A stretch of DNA of 64,000 nucleotides from CBDDHT01 sp965228615 (GCA_965228615.1 CBDDHT010000004.1:682001-746000); one strand, 5' to 3'; shown: positions 16,593 through 26,579, numbered from the stretch's first letter. Notes: generated from the sequence alone by a model not told the origin. Made by a program: numbers and translations.

Positions 16593-18119
16593 ATGTCCGA
16601 GACGCACGCCACCGGCTCTCGCATCGAGGGCTTGAGGAGCAGCAAGGCCGCAAACACCGACTTTGGTGATGGGCCCCGGCTCGCCGATTTCCAATATGAA
16701 GACAAGTCGACGTGGATAGCACCCATCGTCGTGTCCGGCCTCATACGCATGATCGAATTCGTTCTTGTGGCCATGGTCGGCTACGGGGTCTTTCTGGCCT
16801 ATGTGGGTGCCGGCAGTCCCGAACAGGCACTTATGTATTTTCTTGCGACCATGGGTGCCGCAGCCTTCACAGTGCTGGTCTTCCAGATGCTGCATCTCTA
16901 TGACGTGTCCGCCTATTCGCGTCCCGCCCATCAATTCGTTCGCCTCGGCTCTGCATGGACAATCGTGTTTGCCGGACTGACGGCCGGTGCGTTCTTTGCG
17001 AAGATCGGACCCGAATTCTCGCGCGTCTGGCTTGCCATCTGGTACCTCTATGGTCTTTTCACACTGTGCTGCTTCCGCGCATTGGTTGCCAGTCAGGTCA
17101 AAAAATGGGCACGCGACGGGCGTCTCGTTCGACGGGCCGTTATCATTGGCGGTGGACGTTCGGGCGAGTCCCTCATCAATGCACTGGAAGCATCCGACAA
17201 TACCGATATCCGAATTTGCGGCATCTTCGACGATCGCGGCGACGATCGCATTTCGCGAAACTGTGCGGGTTATCCCAAGCTTGGCAATGTGGATGAGTTG
17301 GTCGAGTTCGGGCGCGATACACGGATCGATCTGCTGATCGTCACGCTACCGGTCACCGCTGAAAGCCGACTGCTGCAGCTCCTTAAGAAGCTCTGGGTCT
17401 TGCCTGTCGATATTCGTCTCGCGGCCCATACGAACGAGCTTCGGTTCCGCCCGCGAACCTATTCATATATCGGCAACGTGCCGTTGATAGATGTTCATGA
17501 CAAACCGATTGCCGACTGGGATCATGTCATGAAATGGCTGTTTGACCGGGTCGTCGGTATCGTTGCGTTGATTGCGACAAGTCCGCTCATGTTGCTGACG
17601 GCACTCGCTGTACGGCTGGATAGCCCCGGCCCGATCTTCTTCAAACAGAAGCGGCACGGCTTCAACAATGAGCTGATCGAAGTCTTTAAGTTCCGTTCCA
17701 TGTATGTGGATCAGTCGGACATCAAGGCCAGCAAGCTTGTGACCAAAGATGACCCGCGCGTGACGCGTGTCGGGCGCTTTATCCGCAAGACCAGCCTAGA
17801 TGAGTTACCGCAGCTCTTTAACGTTCTCAAAGGTGAGCTGTCACTCGTCGGCCCACGCCCGCATGCCCTTCAAGCGAAAGCAGCAAATGCACTTTATTGT
17901 GATGTGGTCGACAGTTACTTCGCCCGCCACCGAGTGAAACCGGGCATCACCGGCTGGGCCCAGATCAATGGCTGGCGCGGCGAGACAGATACATCGGACA
18001 AGATCCAGCACCGCGTCGAGCACGATCTTTATTACATTGAGAATTGGTCGGTGCTCTTCGATCTCTACATCTTGTTCAAAACGCCTTTCGCGCTCCTTGA
18101 TACGAAGAACGCGTACTAG
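16593..18119 (+). CDS. Undecaprenyl-phosphate glycosyl-1-phosphate transferase (WcaJ/ExoY type)
   Basis: The 508-residue protein starts polysaccharide synthesis by moving a sugar phosphate onto undecaprenyl phosphate. It has about four N-terminal membrane helices (residues 45-175), a central Rossmann-like CoA-binding_3 domain (RRAVIIGGGRSGESLINAL), then one helix at about 310-330 and the C-terminal bacterial sugar transferase domain. That domain shows KFRSMYVD, TSLDELPQLFNVLKGELSLV and GPRPHAL. It is followed 8 bp later by the polymerase gene. The ATG at 16593 is used because it begins the conserved frame after a clear non-coding gap. Confidence 0.93.
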   Translation: MSETHATGSRIEGLRSSKAANTDFGDGPRLADFQYEDKSTWIAPIVVSGLIRMIEFVLVAMVGYGVFLAYVGAGSPEQALMYFLATMGAAAFTVLVFQMLHLYDVSAYSRPAHQFVRLGSAWTIVFAGLTAGAFFAKIGPEFSRVWLAIWYLYGLFTLCCFRALVASQVKKWARDGRLVRRAVIIGGGRSGESLINALEASDNTDIRICGIFDDRGDDRISRNCAGYPKLGNVDELVEFGRDTRIDLLIVTLPVTAESRLLQLLKKLWVLPVDIRLAAHTNELRFRPRTYSYIGNVPLIDVHDKPIADWDHVMKWLFDRVVGIVALIATSPLMLLTALAVRLDSPGPIFFKQKRHGFNNELIEVFKFRSMYVDQSDIKASKLVTKDDPRVTRVGRFIRKTSLDELPQLFNVLKGELSLVGPRPHALQAKAANALYCDVVDSYFARHRVKPGITGWAQINGWRGETDTSDKIQHRVEHDLYYIENWSVLFDLYILFKTPFALLDTKNAY

Positions 18120-18127
18120 GCCCCGGC

Positions 18128-19717
18128 ATGAGCCTGCAGACAGCCGCCATACCGAATTACACGCCAACGCGTCCGGCCGTTTACATCCCGGCCGACACGA
18201 TCGCGGTCGCTCTCGTATGGCTGACGATGGCAATCAGCGGCGTCGTCTATTTCGAGCCGGCACCTTTTGATGCAATGGCGATGATGTTGATCTTGGCTCT
18301 TCCGCTGTTGCGCGTGGTGCACGTCACACCATCCCTCGTGCTGTTTCTGGGGATGTGGCTGGTCATCATCGCTTGCAGCATGATCGCGATTTTTGATGCC
18401 GAGAACACGACAAAAGCGCTCAAGCACCAGATCATTACATTGTACCTGGCGGTCGCGGCGAGTGTGATCGCAGGGTTTGTCGCGGCAAACCCGGAACGGC
18501 ACGGGCGTGCGGTGATGTCCGGCTATGCCCTCGCTGCGCTGGTCTGCGCCGTCGCTGCGATCATTGGCTATCGCAATCTTGCACCGGGCGCTGCCGAACT
18601 CTTCACGGAATTTGGACGTGGCCGCGGCACCTTCAAAGATCCGAATGTGTATGGAGCGTTCCTTGTCCCGGCGATCCTCTATGCATTGCATAATATGATG
18701 ACGCGCCCGCCGATCCGGGCTCTGATCTCTCTGGCGATCGTCGGCTTTCTGGTGCTTGGCGTACTGATCTCCTATTCGCGCGGAGCTTGGGCCAATCTGG
18801 CGCTCTCTCTGGCCGTTTTCGGTTATCTGACATTCGTTACAGCGCCCACAGTACGCCGCCAACTCGGTCTCATCGTACTCGGTTTCGTCGCCGTCGGGGT
18901 GATGGTCGGTGTCCTATTCGTCGCGACACAGTTTCAGGAAACCGGTGACTTTCTGCGGGAGCGGGCATCCCTGACCCAGGATTACGATGTCGGGTCGGGC
19001 GGTCGCTTTGCAGGTCAACTCAAGGCCCTGGATGTTGTCATCGAGAATCCGTTTGGGATCGGCGCACGCGAGTTCGGCTTCTTCTACCACTCGGGCGACG
19101 TGCACAATGTCTATCTGAGCATGTTCCTGAACAGCGGATGGATCGGCGGCGCGCTCTATCTCACGATCGTTGTCGTGACCGTGCTTGCCGGTTTCGTTCA
19201 CGCGCTACGCGACACGCCGACGCGCGGCCTTTTCATCGCTGTCTATGCGGGTTTTGTCGGAACCGCGGGCGAAGGCATCATCATCGACTCTGACCATTGG
19301 CGCCACTTCTTCGCACTTTTGGGCATTACATGGGGCCTTATGGCCGGACGCCATATGTCGAACAGTCCCGCCCTCGCCGCGAGCAATAGTGCTAGTCAGC
19401 TCAACCGAAGACTGGAAGAGATTGTTGCCACGGATCGTCGCGACGCCCTCTTGAAAGATGTACAGGGCAATAGAGCGCTGATTCATGACACGGCAGGCGC
19501 AAAACCGCGAAGCCGGAAACACGGTTTGACACCCTGGGACAATGCAGCGTCGAGAAACCGGCGCTGGGGTGCACATGCTCGCCAACAAAGCGCGTATCGG
19601 TCATGCGAACCACGAATTACGACTCATCTCCGCTCCGGGCGTTCGCGTCCGGCCCTTGCCGCACGCGCTCGATCCGGGATCAACCAACGGCGCATAACGG
19701 CACACCGCCAGAGTTAA
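18128..19717 (+). CDS. Wzy/O-antigen-ligase-like polysaccharide polymerase
   Basis: The 529-residue protein has about ten to eleven membrane helices. It contains the FKDPNVYGAFL segment and a YSRGAWANLA loop that are typical of the O-antigen ligase/polymerase superfamily, and a large periplasmic loop with the His in HNVYLSMFLNSGW. It would polymerise repeat units in the periplasm. After the last helix (about residue 420) there is a cytoplasmic tail of roughly 110 residues rich in Arg and Ser, ending AHRQS. The tail may be natural disorder or a late frameshift. No Wzx flippase is present in the window, so one must lie elsewhere. Confidence 0.85.
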   Translation: MSLQTAAIPNYTPTRPAVYIPADTIAVALVWLTMAISGVVYFEPAPFDAMAMMLILALPLLRVVHVTPSLVLFLGMWLVIIACSMIAIFDAENTTKALKHQIITLYLAVAASVIAGFVAANPERHGRAVMSGYALAALVCAVAAIIGYRNLAPGAAELFTEFGRGRGTFKDPNVYGAFLVPAILYALHNMMTRPPIRALISLAIVGFLVLGVLISYSRGAWANLALSLAVFGYLTFVTAPTVRRQLGLIVLGFVAVGVMVGVLFVATQFQETGDFLRERASLTQDYDVGSGGRFAGQLKALDVVIENPFGIGAREFGFFYHSGDVHNVYLSMFLNSGWIGGALYLTIVVVTVLAGFVHALRDTPTRGLFIAVYAGFVGTAGEGIIIDSDHWRHFFALLGITWGLMAGRHMSNSPALAASNSASQLNRRLEEIVATDRRDALLKDVQGNRALIHDTAGAKPRSRKHGLTPWDNAASRNRRWGAHARQQSAYRSCEPRITTHLRSGRSRPALAARARSGINQRRITAHRQS

Positions 19718-19883
19718 TGCCAGCTTTCCTGATCGTCTCGAAGTCTGACATTTCAATCTTAAAAATCGGGGAAAACCGCGCGTCGCCTTTATCTCGCTGT
19801 CGGGTAAACCATTGCGTTAAAGGATTGGCGAACTTCTTGCATTAGAAGAGTAAAACTCGCTCACGAATCTGTGAGGCTGTATC

Positions 19884-21155
19884 GTGTCGCTGATTAGTTC
19901 ATTTGCCGACTCTTTCGTTCCAAGGCTTGCCGGTCACGGCCGCCGCCTCTCCTTTTTGGAGGCGTCTGTCGGAGAGCGTGGCATCTTGGTGGAGATCCAT
20001 CGCGATTTTGCGTCCGTGGCCAACGATTGGGTAGAGTTGCAATCCCGCGCAATTGCGACACCCCACCAAACATTCCAGTGGGCAAAAGCCTGGTATGACG
20101 TTCTGGAAGCCGTGCGTGGCGAAAGTCCCGTTATTGTCATCGGACGGCGCAAAGACGGCAAGATCCAGTTCCTGCTGCCATTGGTCCTGTCGCGGACCGG
20201 TCCCTTTCGGGTCTTGAAACTTCTTGGCGGCAATCAGGGCAACTACGGCTCCGCGCTTTACGATCCGAATTTTCTGGCATCATGTACCAAAGAGTCGTTT
20301 CTTTCCCTGTGGACGGACATCAAACGCCAGCTTCCGCGACACGCATTGATTCATTTTCGTTCGCTCGTCCATGATGCGGGCTCGCGGATGGATCCACTCA
20401 AGTGGCTACCAACGATTTGTTCGGCAGAGTATGGGCACGCTTTCGCGATTGAACCCGATATCGAGCCGCTCTACCGCTCCTGCTTCAACGCTAAATCCCG
20501 CGCCGAACATCGTCGGTGCGAAAGGCGTTTGGCGGACGCAGGACCGATGGAATTCGAATGCGCGACCAAGCCGGAGCGTCTTGTCGAGCTGTTCACTCAT
20601 CTTTCTGCGCAACGCGCTGCTCAGGCACGCGATACAGGCGTTCCCAATCCGCTGGCCGGCACAGCCGTTCAACACTTCTACAATCGCTATCTCGCCAGCC
20701 CGCGACAAGATGGTGAGCCGGTCCCTTACATCTTCGCATTGCATTGTGGTGATGAGATTGCCGCCACAAATTTCGGTGTCCGCCATCATGACCGGTTTTA
20801 CGGGCTCTTGATGACAACAGCGCCCGGACCATTGAGACGCTATGGGCCAGGGACGGTTCTCTTCCGCCGGATCGTGCACCATCTTGCAACCGATGGATGC
20901 ACCGTGATCGATTGTGGCGCGGGCCGTGATTCTCATAAACTGCATTGGTGCGATCAATTGCGCGAGCGGTGCGATGCACTGGCTCCTTCAAGCCCGCTCG
21001 GCATTCCTGTCGTTGCCGCGATGCGCCTGTCATTTGCTGTGAAACGCGTCGTCAAGAATGATGATCGCGTTTGGCCCGTCATGAAACGCCTGATGCGCAG
21101 GCTCACCATGAAGCGGCAGAAACCGCCCAGACAAGTGCAAGTCGCACAGGAGTAA
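19884..21155 (+). CDS. CelD/FemAB-type GNAT acyltransferase
   Basis: The 423-residue protein has the Acetyltransf_6 (BioF2-like) arrangement: an N-terminal half with SRAIATPHQTFQWAKAWYDV and LPLVLSRTGPFRVLKLLGG, and a C-terminal half with HCGDEIAATNFGVRHHDRFY and VIDCGAGRDSHKLHWCDQL. Such proteins occur beside exopolysaccharide and cellulose genes and are thought to acylate sugars or lipid-linked precursors. Start is a GTG at 19884 with a GTGAGG site upstream. It closes the polysaccharide locus, 166 bp after the polymerase gene. Acyl donor and acceptor are unknown. Confidence 0.8.
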   Translation: MSLISSFADSFVPRLAGHGRRLSFLEASVGERGILVEIHRDFASVANDWVELQSRAIATPHQTFQWAKAWYDVLEAVRGESPVIVIGRRKDGKIQFLLPLVLSRTGPFRVLKLLGGNQGNYGSALYDPNFLASCTKESFLSLWTDIKRQLPRHALIHFRSLVHDAGSRMDPLKWLPTICSAEYGHAFAIEPDIEPLYRSCFNAKSRAEHRRCERRLADAGPMEFECATKPERLVELFTHLSAQRAAQARDTGVPNPLAGTAVQHFYNRYLASPRQDGEPVPYIFALHCGDEIAATNFGVRHHDRFYGLLMTTAPGPLRRYGPGTVLFRRIVHHLATDGCTVIDCGAGRDSHKLHWCDQLRERCDALAPSSPLGIPVVAAMRLSFAVKRVVKNDDRVWPVMKRLMRRLTMKRQKPPRQVQVAQE

Positions 21156-21200
21156 ACGAGAGCGACGTGGGTCTAGCTAGGTGCAGATAAGTTGCTCCAG

Positions 21201-21266
21201 CAGCTTAGAATCGATCAACGTATCTGAACTTGGTCGATGCCGGCTAAGCTCAAGTCGATCTAGGTC
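21201..21266 (+). repeat. Intergenic repeat copy B (imperfect, 66 bp)
   Basis: This is the partner of the repeat at 10829-10894, in the same orientation with about 47 of 66 identical bases. It lies in the 197-bp gap between the acyltransferase and the RND adaptor gene, so the two copies enclose the polysaccharide locus. Confidence 0.6.
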
Positions 21267-21352
21267 TTTTTGCGCATTCACCTCTCCCTCATTTCAATTG
21301 GGCGAGATATGGTAGACGGATTGCATGCAATAAATCCGTACTATCGACAACG

Positions 21353-22495
21353 GTGCGCGCTGACCGGAGCGAAGTTTTGAAGGAACCCAAACGGACAAGC
21401 AAAACGCAGGTTTTGCTTTTTGCTCTGCTGATCGCTGGAGCCGCCGCCCTGTGGTTCCGTCAGGATCAGGTGAGCGATGTCCTCGCCGGCTTCATGGGTC
21501 CGCGCGAAACCAAACCCGCTCCGGCCAAACGGTCCAGAAAACAGATCCCTGTCGTCGTTGCGCGCGCCGGACAAGCAGATGACAATGTGACGATCGAGGC
21601 CATCTCGACGGCCAGGGCCTTACGCTCGGTCACGCTTTTCCCGGAAGCTGACGGTACGATCGTCGCATTGAGCATCAAGGCAGGCGATCATGTCGCCACA
21701 GGCGATGTCATTCTCAAGCTGGATTCCGAGGACGCCGAACTCGCGATCGAATTGGCAAAGGTCCGTGTGGCGGAAGCAGAGCGCGCATTGGCACGGGCGG
21801 ATCGCCTCAGAAAACGGAACGTCAATTCCGCTGCCAGGGTCGATGACACGCGAACAGCACTACAGCGCACCCGCCTTGAGCTGAAACAAGCCGAAGAAGC
21901 CCTGAAACGACGGACATTGCGAGCCCCGTTTGCCGGTTATGTCGGGATTCCGAAGGTCGAAGTCGGCGACAGAGCGACAACGACGACCGAAATCATCACA
22001 ATCGATGATCGCAGCGAACTGATTGCCGAAATCGAAGTCGCCGAGCAATATCTGACCCGATTAACCCGCGGCCAACCGGTCAAGGCGAGCACACCGAGCT
22101 TCGGCAACCGCAATTTCGATGGCGCGGTCGACAGGCTCGATACCCGCGTCGATCCGACATCGCGAACGGTTATGGTCCGCGCCAATCTTCCCAACAAGGA
22201 CGACCGACTGCGGCCCGGCATGTCATTTTCCGTCGAGCTGAACATCGACGGAACATCGCGTACGACGGTGCCGGAACTCGCCCTACAATGGAGCCGCGGC
22301 GACAGCTATGTCTGGCGGATAGCAGATGGCAAGGCTGATAAGGTACCGGTCAGGACCGTACAGCGACGCAAGGGCCAAGTCCTGATTGATGGCGAAATCC
22401 GTGAAGGCGACCTCGTCGTAATCGAAGGCGTTCAGCGATTGCGTCCGGGACGAGCCGTCCATTTCGTCGAGCCCAAGCCTGCAACCGGAAGCTGA
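21353..22495 (+). CDS. RND efflux periplasmic adaptor subunit
   Basis: The 380-residue protein has one N-terminal membrane anchor (TQVLLFALLIAGAAALWF) and the usual adaptor order: first lipoyl half (GTIVALSIKAGDHVATGDVI), a helical hairpin (residues about 125-190), the second lipoyl half (LRAPFAGYVGIPKVEVGDRA), then beta-barrel segments (DPTSRTVMVRANLPN, LRPGMSFSVEL). It links an inner-membrane pump to an outer-membrane channel. It lies 6 bp before the permease gene. Start is GTG at 21353; a TTG at 21377 is an alternative. No TolC-like gene is adjacent. Confidence 0.92.
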   Translation: MRADRSEVLKEPKRTSKTQVLLFALLIAGAAALWFRQDQVSDVLAGFMGPRETKPAPAKRSRKQIPVVVARAGQADDNVTIEAISTARALRSVTLFPEADGTIVALSIKAGDHVATGDVILKLDSEDAELAIELAKVRVAEAERALARADRLRKRNVNSAARVDDTRTALQRTRLELKQAEEALKRRTLRAPFAGYVGIPKVEVGDRATTTTEIITIDDRSELIAEIEVAEQYLTRLTRGQPVKASTPSFGNRNFDGAVDRLDTRVDPTSRTVMVRANLPNKDDRLRPGMSFSVELNIDGTSRTTVPELALQWSRGDSYVWRIADGKADKVPVRTVQRRKGQVLIDGEIREGDLVVIEGVQRLRPGRAVHFVEPKPATGS

Positions 22496-22501
22496 CCCGT
22501 C

Positions 22502-25500
22502 GTGGAGATCAAGTCACATGTGAGCGACCTTCCGGCACTGGCCGTGAAGCGCCCATATCTGACGACGGTCCTCAATCTGTTGATCATTATCGCCGGTGTC
22601 AGCGCCATTCTCGGTGTCGAGGTGCGCGAGCTGCCTGATATCGACCGCCCGATCATTACGGTTCGGGCGAACTTCCCCGGCGGCTCTCCAGAGATGATCG
22701 ACGCCGAGGTGACAAAAATCATCGAGGGCGCCGTTGCCCGCGTAAACGGCGTCAAGGCTGTCCGCTCGTCGAGCGAGGAAAACAATCTGCGCGTGCGGGT
22801 AGAGTTCACGCCTTCCGTCGATCTGGTCGACGCCGCCAGCGATGTCCGCGAGGCGGTCAGCCGTGTGGAACGCGACCTCCCTGAGGAGGTGGAGGACATC
22901 TTCGTCATCAAGGCTGACGCCGACGCCCGCCCAATCATCAATCTCTCGGTCTTCAGTCAGCATCGCAGTATCGAGGATCTCACGCGGATTATCGAAGACG
23001 AGATCGTGCCGGAATTGATGTCCGTCTCCGGTATTGCCGATGTTCAGCTTTTCGGAAAACGCGAACGCGTGCTTCGCGTCGTCATCGATCCGATGCGCCT
23101 CGCCAGCTACAAACTGTCGGTCGTCGATGTGGCGAATGTACTCAAGAGCGCGCGCTATGACGTGCCAGCCGGAAGCTTCGAATCTTCCGAGCAGGAAGTG
23201 CTGGTGCGCGCCGACGCCTCGGTCACCAAACCTGAAGAAGTAGAGGCGCTCGTCCTGCGCGACCCGGTCCGCATCGGCGATGTAGCGAATGTCTTCTTCG
23301 GTCCTGCAGATGCCGAAAGCATCGTCAGACTGGATGGGCGGATGATCGTCAATATGGGCGTCATTCGTCAGGCCCAGTCCAATACCGTGTCGATCTCCCG
23401 CGGCGTCGACAAAGTGCTCAGCCGGCTAAACGGACGCCTAAGGGACGTGACAATCGACAAGACGTTCGACGGCGCCCGGTTTATCGAGGGCGCAATCCGC
23501 GAAGTGCTGATCTCCCTGTCGTTGGCCGTTTTGATCGTCATGACTGTGATCGCGCTGTTCATCGGTCAACTTCGCGCGGCGCTGATACCGGCTCTGACGA
23601 TACCCGTCGCCCTAGTCGGAACCGTCGCCGCCATCTGGCTCCTCGGCTATTCAATCAATCTAATAACACTCCTGGCCTTGGTGCTTGCAGCGGGCCTCGT
23701 TGTGGACGATGCGATCGTCGTGCTCGAGAACATTACGCGGCTGCGCCGTGGCGGGATGGCTGCTCGCGCGGCGGCTGTGCTTGGCACACGCCAGGTGTTC
23801 TTTGCCGTGCTCGCAACAACCGCGACACTGATCTCCGTCTTCCTGCCCATCTCATTCCTGCCATCCACAGCAGGCCGCCTCTTCACCGAGTTTGGCTTCG
23901 TCCTTGCCGTTGCCGTCTGTATCTCGTCCTTCGTCGCCCTGACGATCTGCCCGATGCTGGCCGCGCGCCTGCCGGGCGACGGCACACCGAAGTCAGCACC
24001 CTTCGGCTTTGTCGGATCTGGCTTGAAATACGTCTATGAGCGCCTGCTGATGCTGGTGCTCGCAGCCCCGCTTGTTGTTCTCGGCCTCACCTCTTTCGTC
24101 ATTGTCGGCGCGATGATCGCATATAACACTCTTGGCGAAGAACTTGTGCCGCGAGAAGACCGTGGCGTGATCTCAATACTTCTCACTGGGCCTGACGGTG
24201 TCGGTCTCGACTACACGGATCGCCAGGTCGAAAGGGTCGAGAAAATTCTCGAGCCCTTTGTCGATGACGGATCGATCTCCAAGGTCTTCACCATCACGGG
24301 TCGATGGGATCTGAACCGCGGCTGGATCGACGCCCGCCTCGCCGACTGGTCCGAACGCGAAAAGAGTGCCGACGAGATTACAGCCGCGATCAAGGGCCCG
24401 ATCCGGCAGATCCCGGGAGCCAGAGGCTTTGTCCGGCGCGCAAACAGTCTGGGCCTGCGCAATGCAAGCGGCGGCCTCAAATTTGCGTTAACCGGCGCCG
24501 ACTATCGCCGTATTGCCGCGGTGGCAGACAAGTTCGTGCTGGCGATGGAGCGGGACCTGCCATGGCTGAACAATGTGCGGGTCGAGTTCCGCGCAACTCA
24601 GCCGCAACTCGCCGTCCATATCGACCGCCGCCGCGCCGCTGATCTCGGCGTTTCAATCGAATCTCTGGCAACGACAATCCAGGCCCTGGTCGACAATGAC
24701 GACGTTGCCGAATTGACCATCGACGATCAGACCGTTCCGGTCATCCTTCAGGCCGCGAGCGGTGCGGTGAACGACCCTTCCGACCTGCGCAATCTCTATG
24801 TCAGCGCCGCCAATGACCGGCTAGTCCCCCTCTCTCAGCTGGTGACCTTCAGCCATGATGCAATTGCCGCAGAGCTGGATCGACACGGACAACGCCGCGC
24901 GATTGAGATCGACGCAGACCCGTCGGACGGCAAGAGCCTCAGAAACGCCGTCGATGCCATCACCGCGCTGGCAGCAACGGAACTTCCTGGCGATATCGGG
25001 TTGCTGTTTCTGAGCGAAGCAGCAGAGCTCAACGAAACCTCGCACGGCGTCACAATTACCTTCATGATTGCCCTGCTGGTCGTCTTTCTGGTGCTCGTGG
25101 CTCAGTTCGAGAGCCTTGCCAGCGCCGCCGTCGTGATCCTGATCGTGCCGTTCGGCATTTGCGCCGCAATCTTCGCACTGGCACTGTCCGGCACAACGAT
25201 CAATATCTACAGCCAGATCGGCGTCCTGATGCTCATCGGCATCATGGCCAAAAATTCTATTCTGATGGTCGAATTCGCCGACCAGCTCAGGGAACAAGGT
25301 CGATCCACATGGGAAGCCGCCCGCGAAGCCTCTCTGGTCCGCGTCAAACCGATCGTCATGACGATGATGTCGACGGTCCTGGCTGGCCTTCCGCTGATCC
25401 TGGGGTCGGGCCCGGGGGCTGAAAGCCGCGCGGCTATCGGCTGGGTGGTCTTCGGCGGCCTCGGCCTCGCCGCAACATTCACATTGTTCCTGACACCCGC

Positions 25501-25627
25501 GCTCTACGTGTTGGTTGCAAGCTTTGTGAAACCGCGCAATGCGGATGCTCTCCAGCTAGCGGACGAGTTGGCAGATGCCGAGACGAAGCCTCGCACGTTT
25601 GTGCAACCGGATCCGGTTTCAGAGTGA
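22502..25627 (+). CDS. RND multidrug efflux permease (AcrB/MexF-like HAE1 type)
   Basis: The 1041-residue protein has the full RND layout of 12 membrane helices with two large periplasmic loops. Proton-relay residues are present in helix 4 (GLVVDDAIVVLENI), and helix 10-11 signatures occur as GIMAKNSILMVEFADQLRE and SLVRVKPIVMTMMSTVLAGL. The N-terminal region has ELPDIDRPIITVRANFPG, common in HAE1 pumps of Alphaproteobacteria. It exports amphiphilic compounds using the proton gradient; the substrate cannot be told. GTG at 22502 is the most upstream start; there is no strong ribosome-binding site, so it may depend on the adaptor gene by coupling. Confidence 0.95.
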   Translation: MEIKSHVSDLPALAVKRPYLTTVLNLLIIIAGVSAILGVEVRELPDIDRPIITVRANFPGGSPEMIDAEVTKIIEGAVARVNGVKAVRSSSEENNLRVRVEFTPSVDLVDAASDVREAVSRVERDLPEEVEDIFVIKADADARPIINLSVFSQHRSIEDLTRIIEDEIVPELMSVSGIADVQLFGKRERVLRVVIDPMRLASYKLSVVDVANVLKSARYDVPAGSFESSEQEVLVRADASVTKPEEVEALVLRDPVRIGDVANVFFGPADAESIVRLDGRMIVNMGVIRQAQSNTVSISRGVDKVLSRLNGRLRDVTIDKTFDGARFIEGAIREVLISLSLAVLIVMTVIALFIGQLRAALIPALTIPVALVGTVAAIWLLGYSINLITLLALVLAAGLVVDDAIVVLENITRLRRGGMAARAAAVLGTRQVFFAVLATTATLISVFLPISFLPSTAGRLFTEFGFVLAVAVCISSFVALTICPMLAARLPGDGTPKSAPFGFVGSGLKYVYERLLMLVLAAPLVVLGLTSFVIVGAMIAYNTLGEELVPREDRGVISILLTGPDGVGLDYTDRQVERVEKILEPFVDDGSISKVFTITGRWDLNRGWIDARLADWSEREKSADEITAAIKGPIRQIPGARGFVRRANSLGLRNASGGLKFALTGADYRRIAAVADKFVLAMERDLPWLNNVRVEFRATQPQLAVHIDRRRAADLGVSIESLATTIQALVDNDDVAELTIDDQTVPVILQAASGAVNDPSDLRNLYVSAANDRLVPLSQLVTFSHDAIAAELDRHGQRRAIEIDADPSDGKSLRNAVDAITALAATELPGDIGLLFLSEAAELNETSHGVTITFMIALLVVFLVLVAQFESLASAAVVILIVPFGICAAIFALALSGTTINIYSQIGVLMLIGIMAKNSILMVEFADQLREQGRSTWEAAREASLVRVKPIVMTMMSTVLAGLPLILGSGPGAESRAAIGWVVFGGLGLAATFTLFLTPALYVLVASFVKPRNADALQLADELADAETKPRTFVQPDPVSE

Positions 25628-25990
25628 ACGACCCGAGACATTGGCAACTGAACGACCGGAGACATGTGTAACACTTTTTGGCGCTTGCCGGGAGGTGTTG
25701 ATGCCGTGGTCAGAGATTTCGGCTTACGGAAGCGTTCCGGATGACATGTGCTCGCAGCGGTCTTGGCTGCCGATCCCGTCGGCCAAGTCGATGGAAGCAT
25801 TGATCGATATCAACGACACAGATTTGGCGGATGTCAGGCTTTCTTCAGGCGCGCCACACGCAACAACGTTGCCGTGAGTGGTGCGCGTGTCACTTGACCG
25901 CCCACCGCCGGACCGTGAGGCAGATCAAAGCAAAGCAGGTAGTGAGTATGTGAGAGTGGATCACTATTTTCGTGAATGGAGGCATCTGAC
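25628..25990. other. Degenerate intergenic stretch with a 17-bp direct repeat; possible mobile-element remnant
   Basis: No gene is supported in these 363 bp. TGAACGACCcGAGACAT (25625-25641) and TGAACGACCgGAGACAT (25649-25665) are near-identical direct repeats spaced 24 bp apart, the first beginning at the stop codon of the RND gene. The following open frame from 25700 starts MPWSEIS, which weakly recalls the N terminus of some IS481/IS3 transposases, but it decays within a few residues. A decayed insertion-sequence end is a guess. Confidence 0.35.
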
Positions 25991-26578
25991 ATGCGACGCG
26001 TTTATCGACAGCACCTTGCGGCACGATGGGCATTTCTCTTTCTTACTTTGGCTGCGGTCGTACTGATCGCCCAGCCAGCAAGCGCCAAAGACCCGCAAAA
26101 CAGCCAAAGCGAACAGGATTGCTGTGACTTCTGGCAACCGGGATGGCTGCAGTGGCGCATGTGGCAGAAGCGTGGAGACACTGGCGAGGTCGATGCGCGC
26201 AGGCGCCGACATCATAAATTCATGCATGACGGGCTTCCGGAAGCGTACCGGGAAACCAAATCGACAATTGAGCCGAGCACAACAAATGTTGCGGCCGGTC
26301 GGGCTCTTTACGCCCAGCACTGCACCGAGTGCCATGGCAAAACGGGTATGGGTGATGGCGAGGCTGTGAAGGGCCTATCGCCTTCGCCGGCACTTCTCGT
26401 CTACTTGATCAAGCACCCGATAGCGGTCGACGCCTATTTGCTATGGTCGATTGCCGAAGGTGGCAAATCATTCGGATCGGATATGCCGGCATTCAAGGAA
26501 AAGCTGTCACGTGACGAGATCTGGAATATCGTCCTTTACATGCGCAAAGGCTTTCCGAAACCAAGCGTCGAGAACTAA
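25991..26578 (+). CDS. Exported c-type cytochrome (single heme)
   Basis: The start is the ATG at 25991, which follows GGAGG by 8 bases; an earlier ATG at 25976 lies upstream of that site. The 195-residue protein has a signal peptide ending near PASA. A CCDFW segment follows at the start of the mature part, then an Arg/His-rich linker (DARRRRHHKF). The cytochrome domain has CTECH at residues 111-115 and a probable axial Met in SDMPAF near 165. It carries electrons in the periplasm, but no partner oxidase lies nearby. The double Cys near the mature N terminus is unusual for a simple class I cytochrome. Confidence 0.9.
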   Translation: MRRVYRQHLAARWAFLFLTLAAVVLIAQPASAKDPQNSQSEQDCCDFWQPGWLQWRMWQKRGDTGEVDARRRRHHKFMHDGLPEAYRETKSTIEPSTTNVAAGRALYAQHCTECHGKTGMGDGEAVKGLSPSPALLVYLIKHPIAVDAYLLWSIAEGGKSFGSDMPAFKEKLSRDEIWNIVLYMRKGFPKPSVEN

Positions 26579-26579
26579 T

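Noticed and set aside
10903..21155. Exosortase/PEP-CTERM system
   Set aside because: A deacetylase and FemAB-like protein occur together, but there is no exosortase gene, and the C-terminal motif found has no membrane helix or basic end as PEP-CTERM requires.
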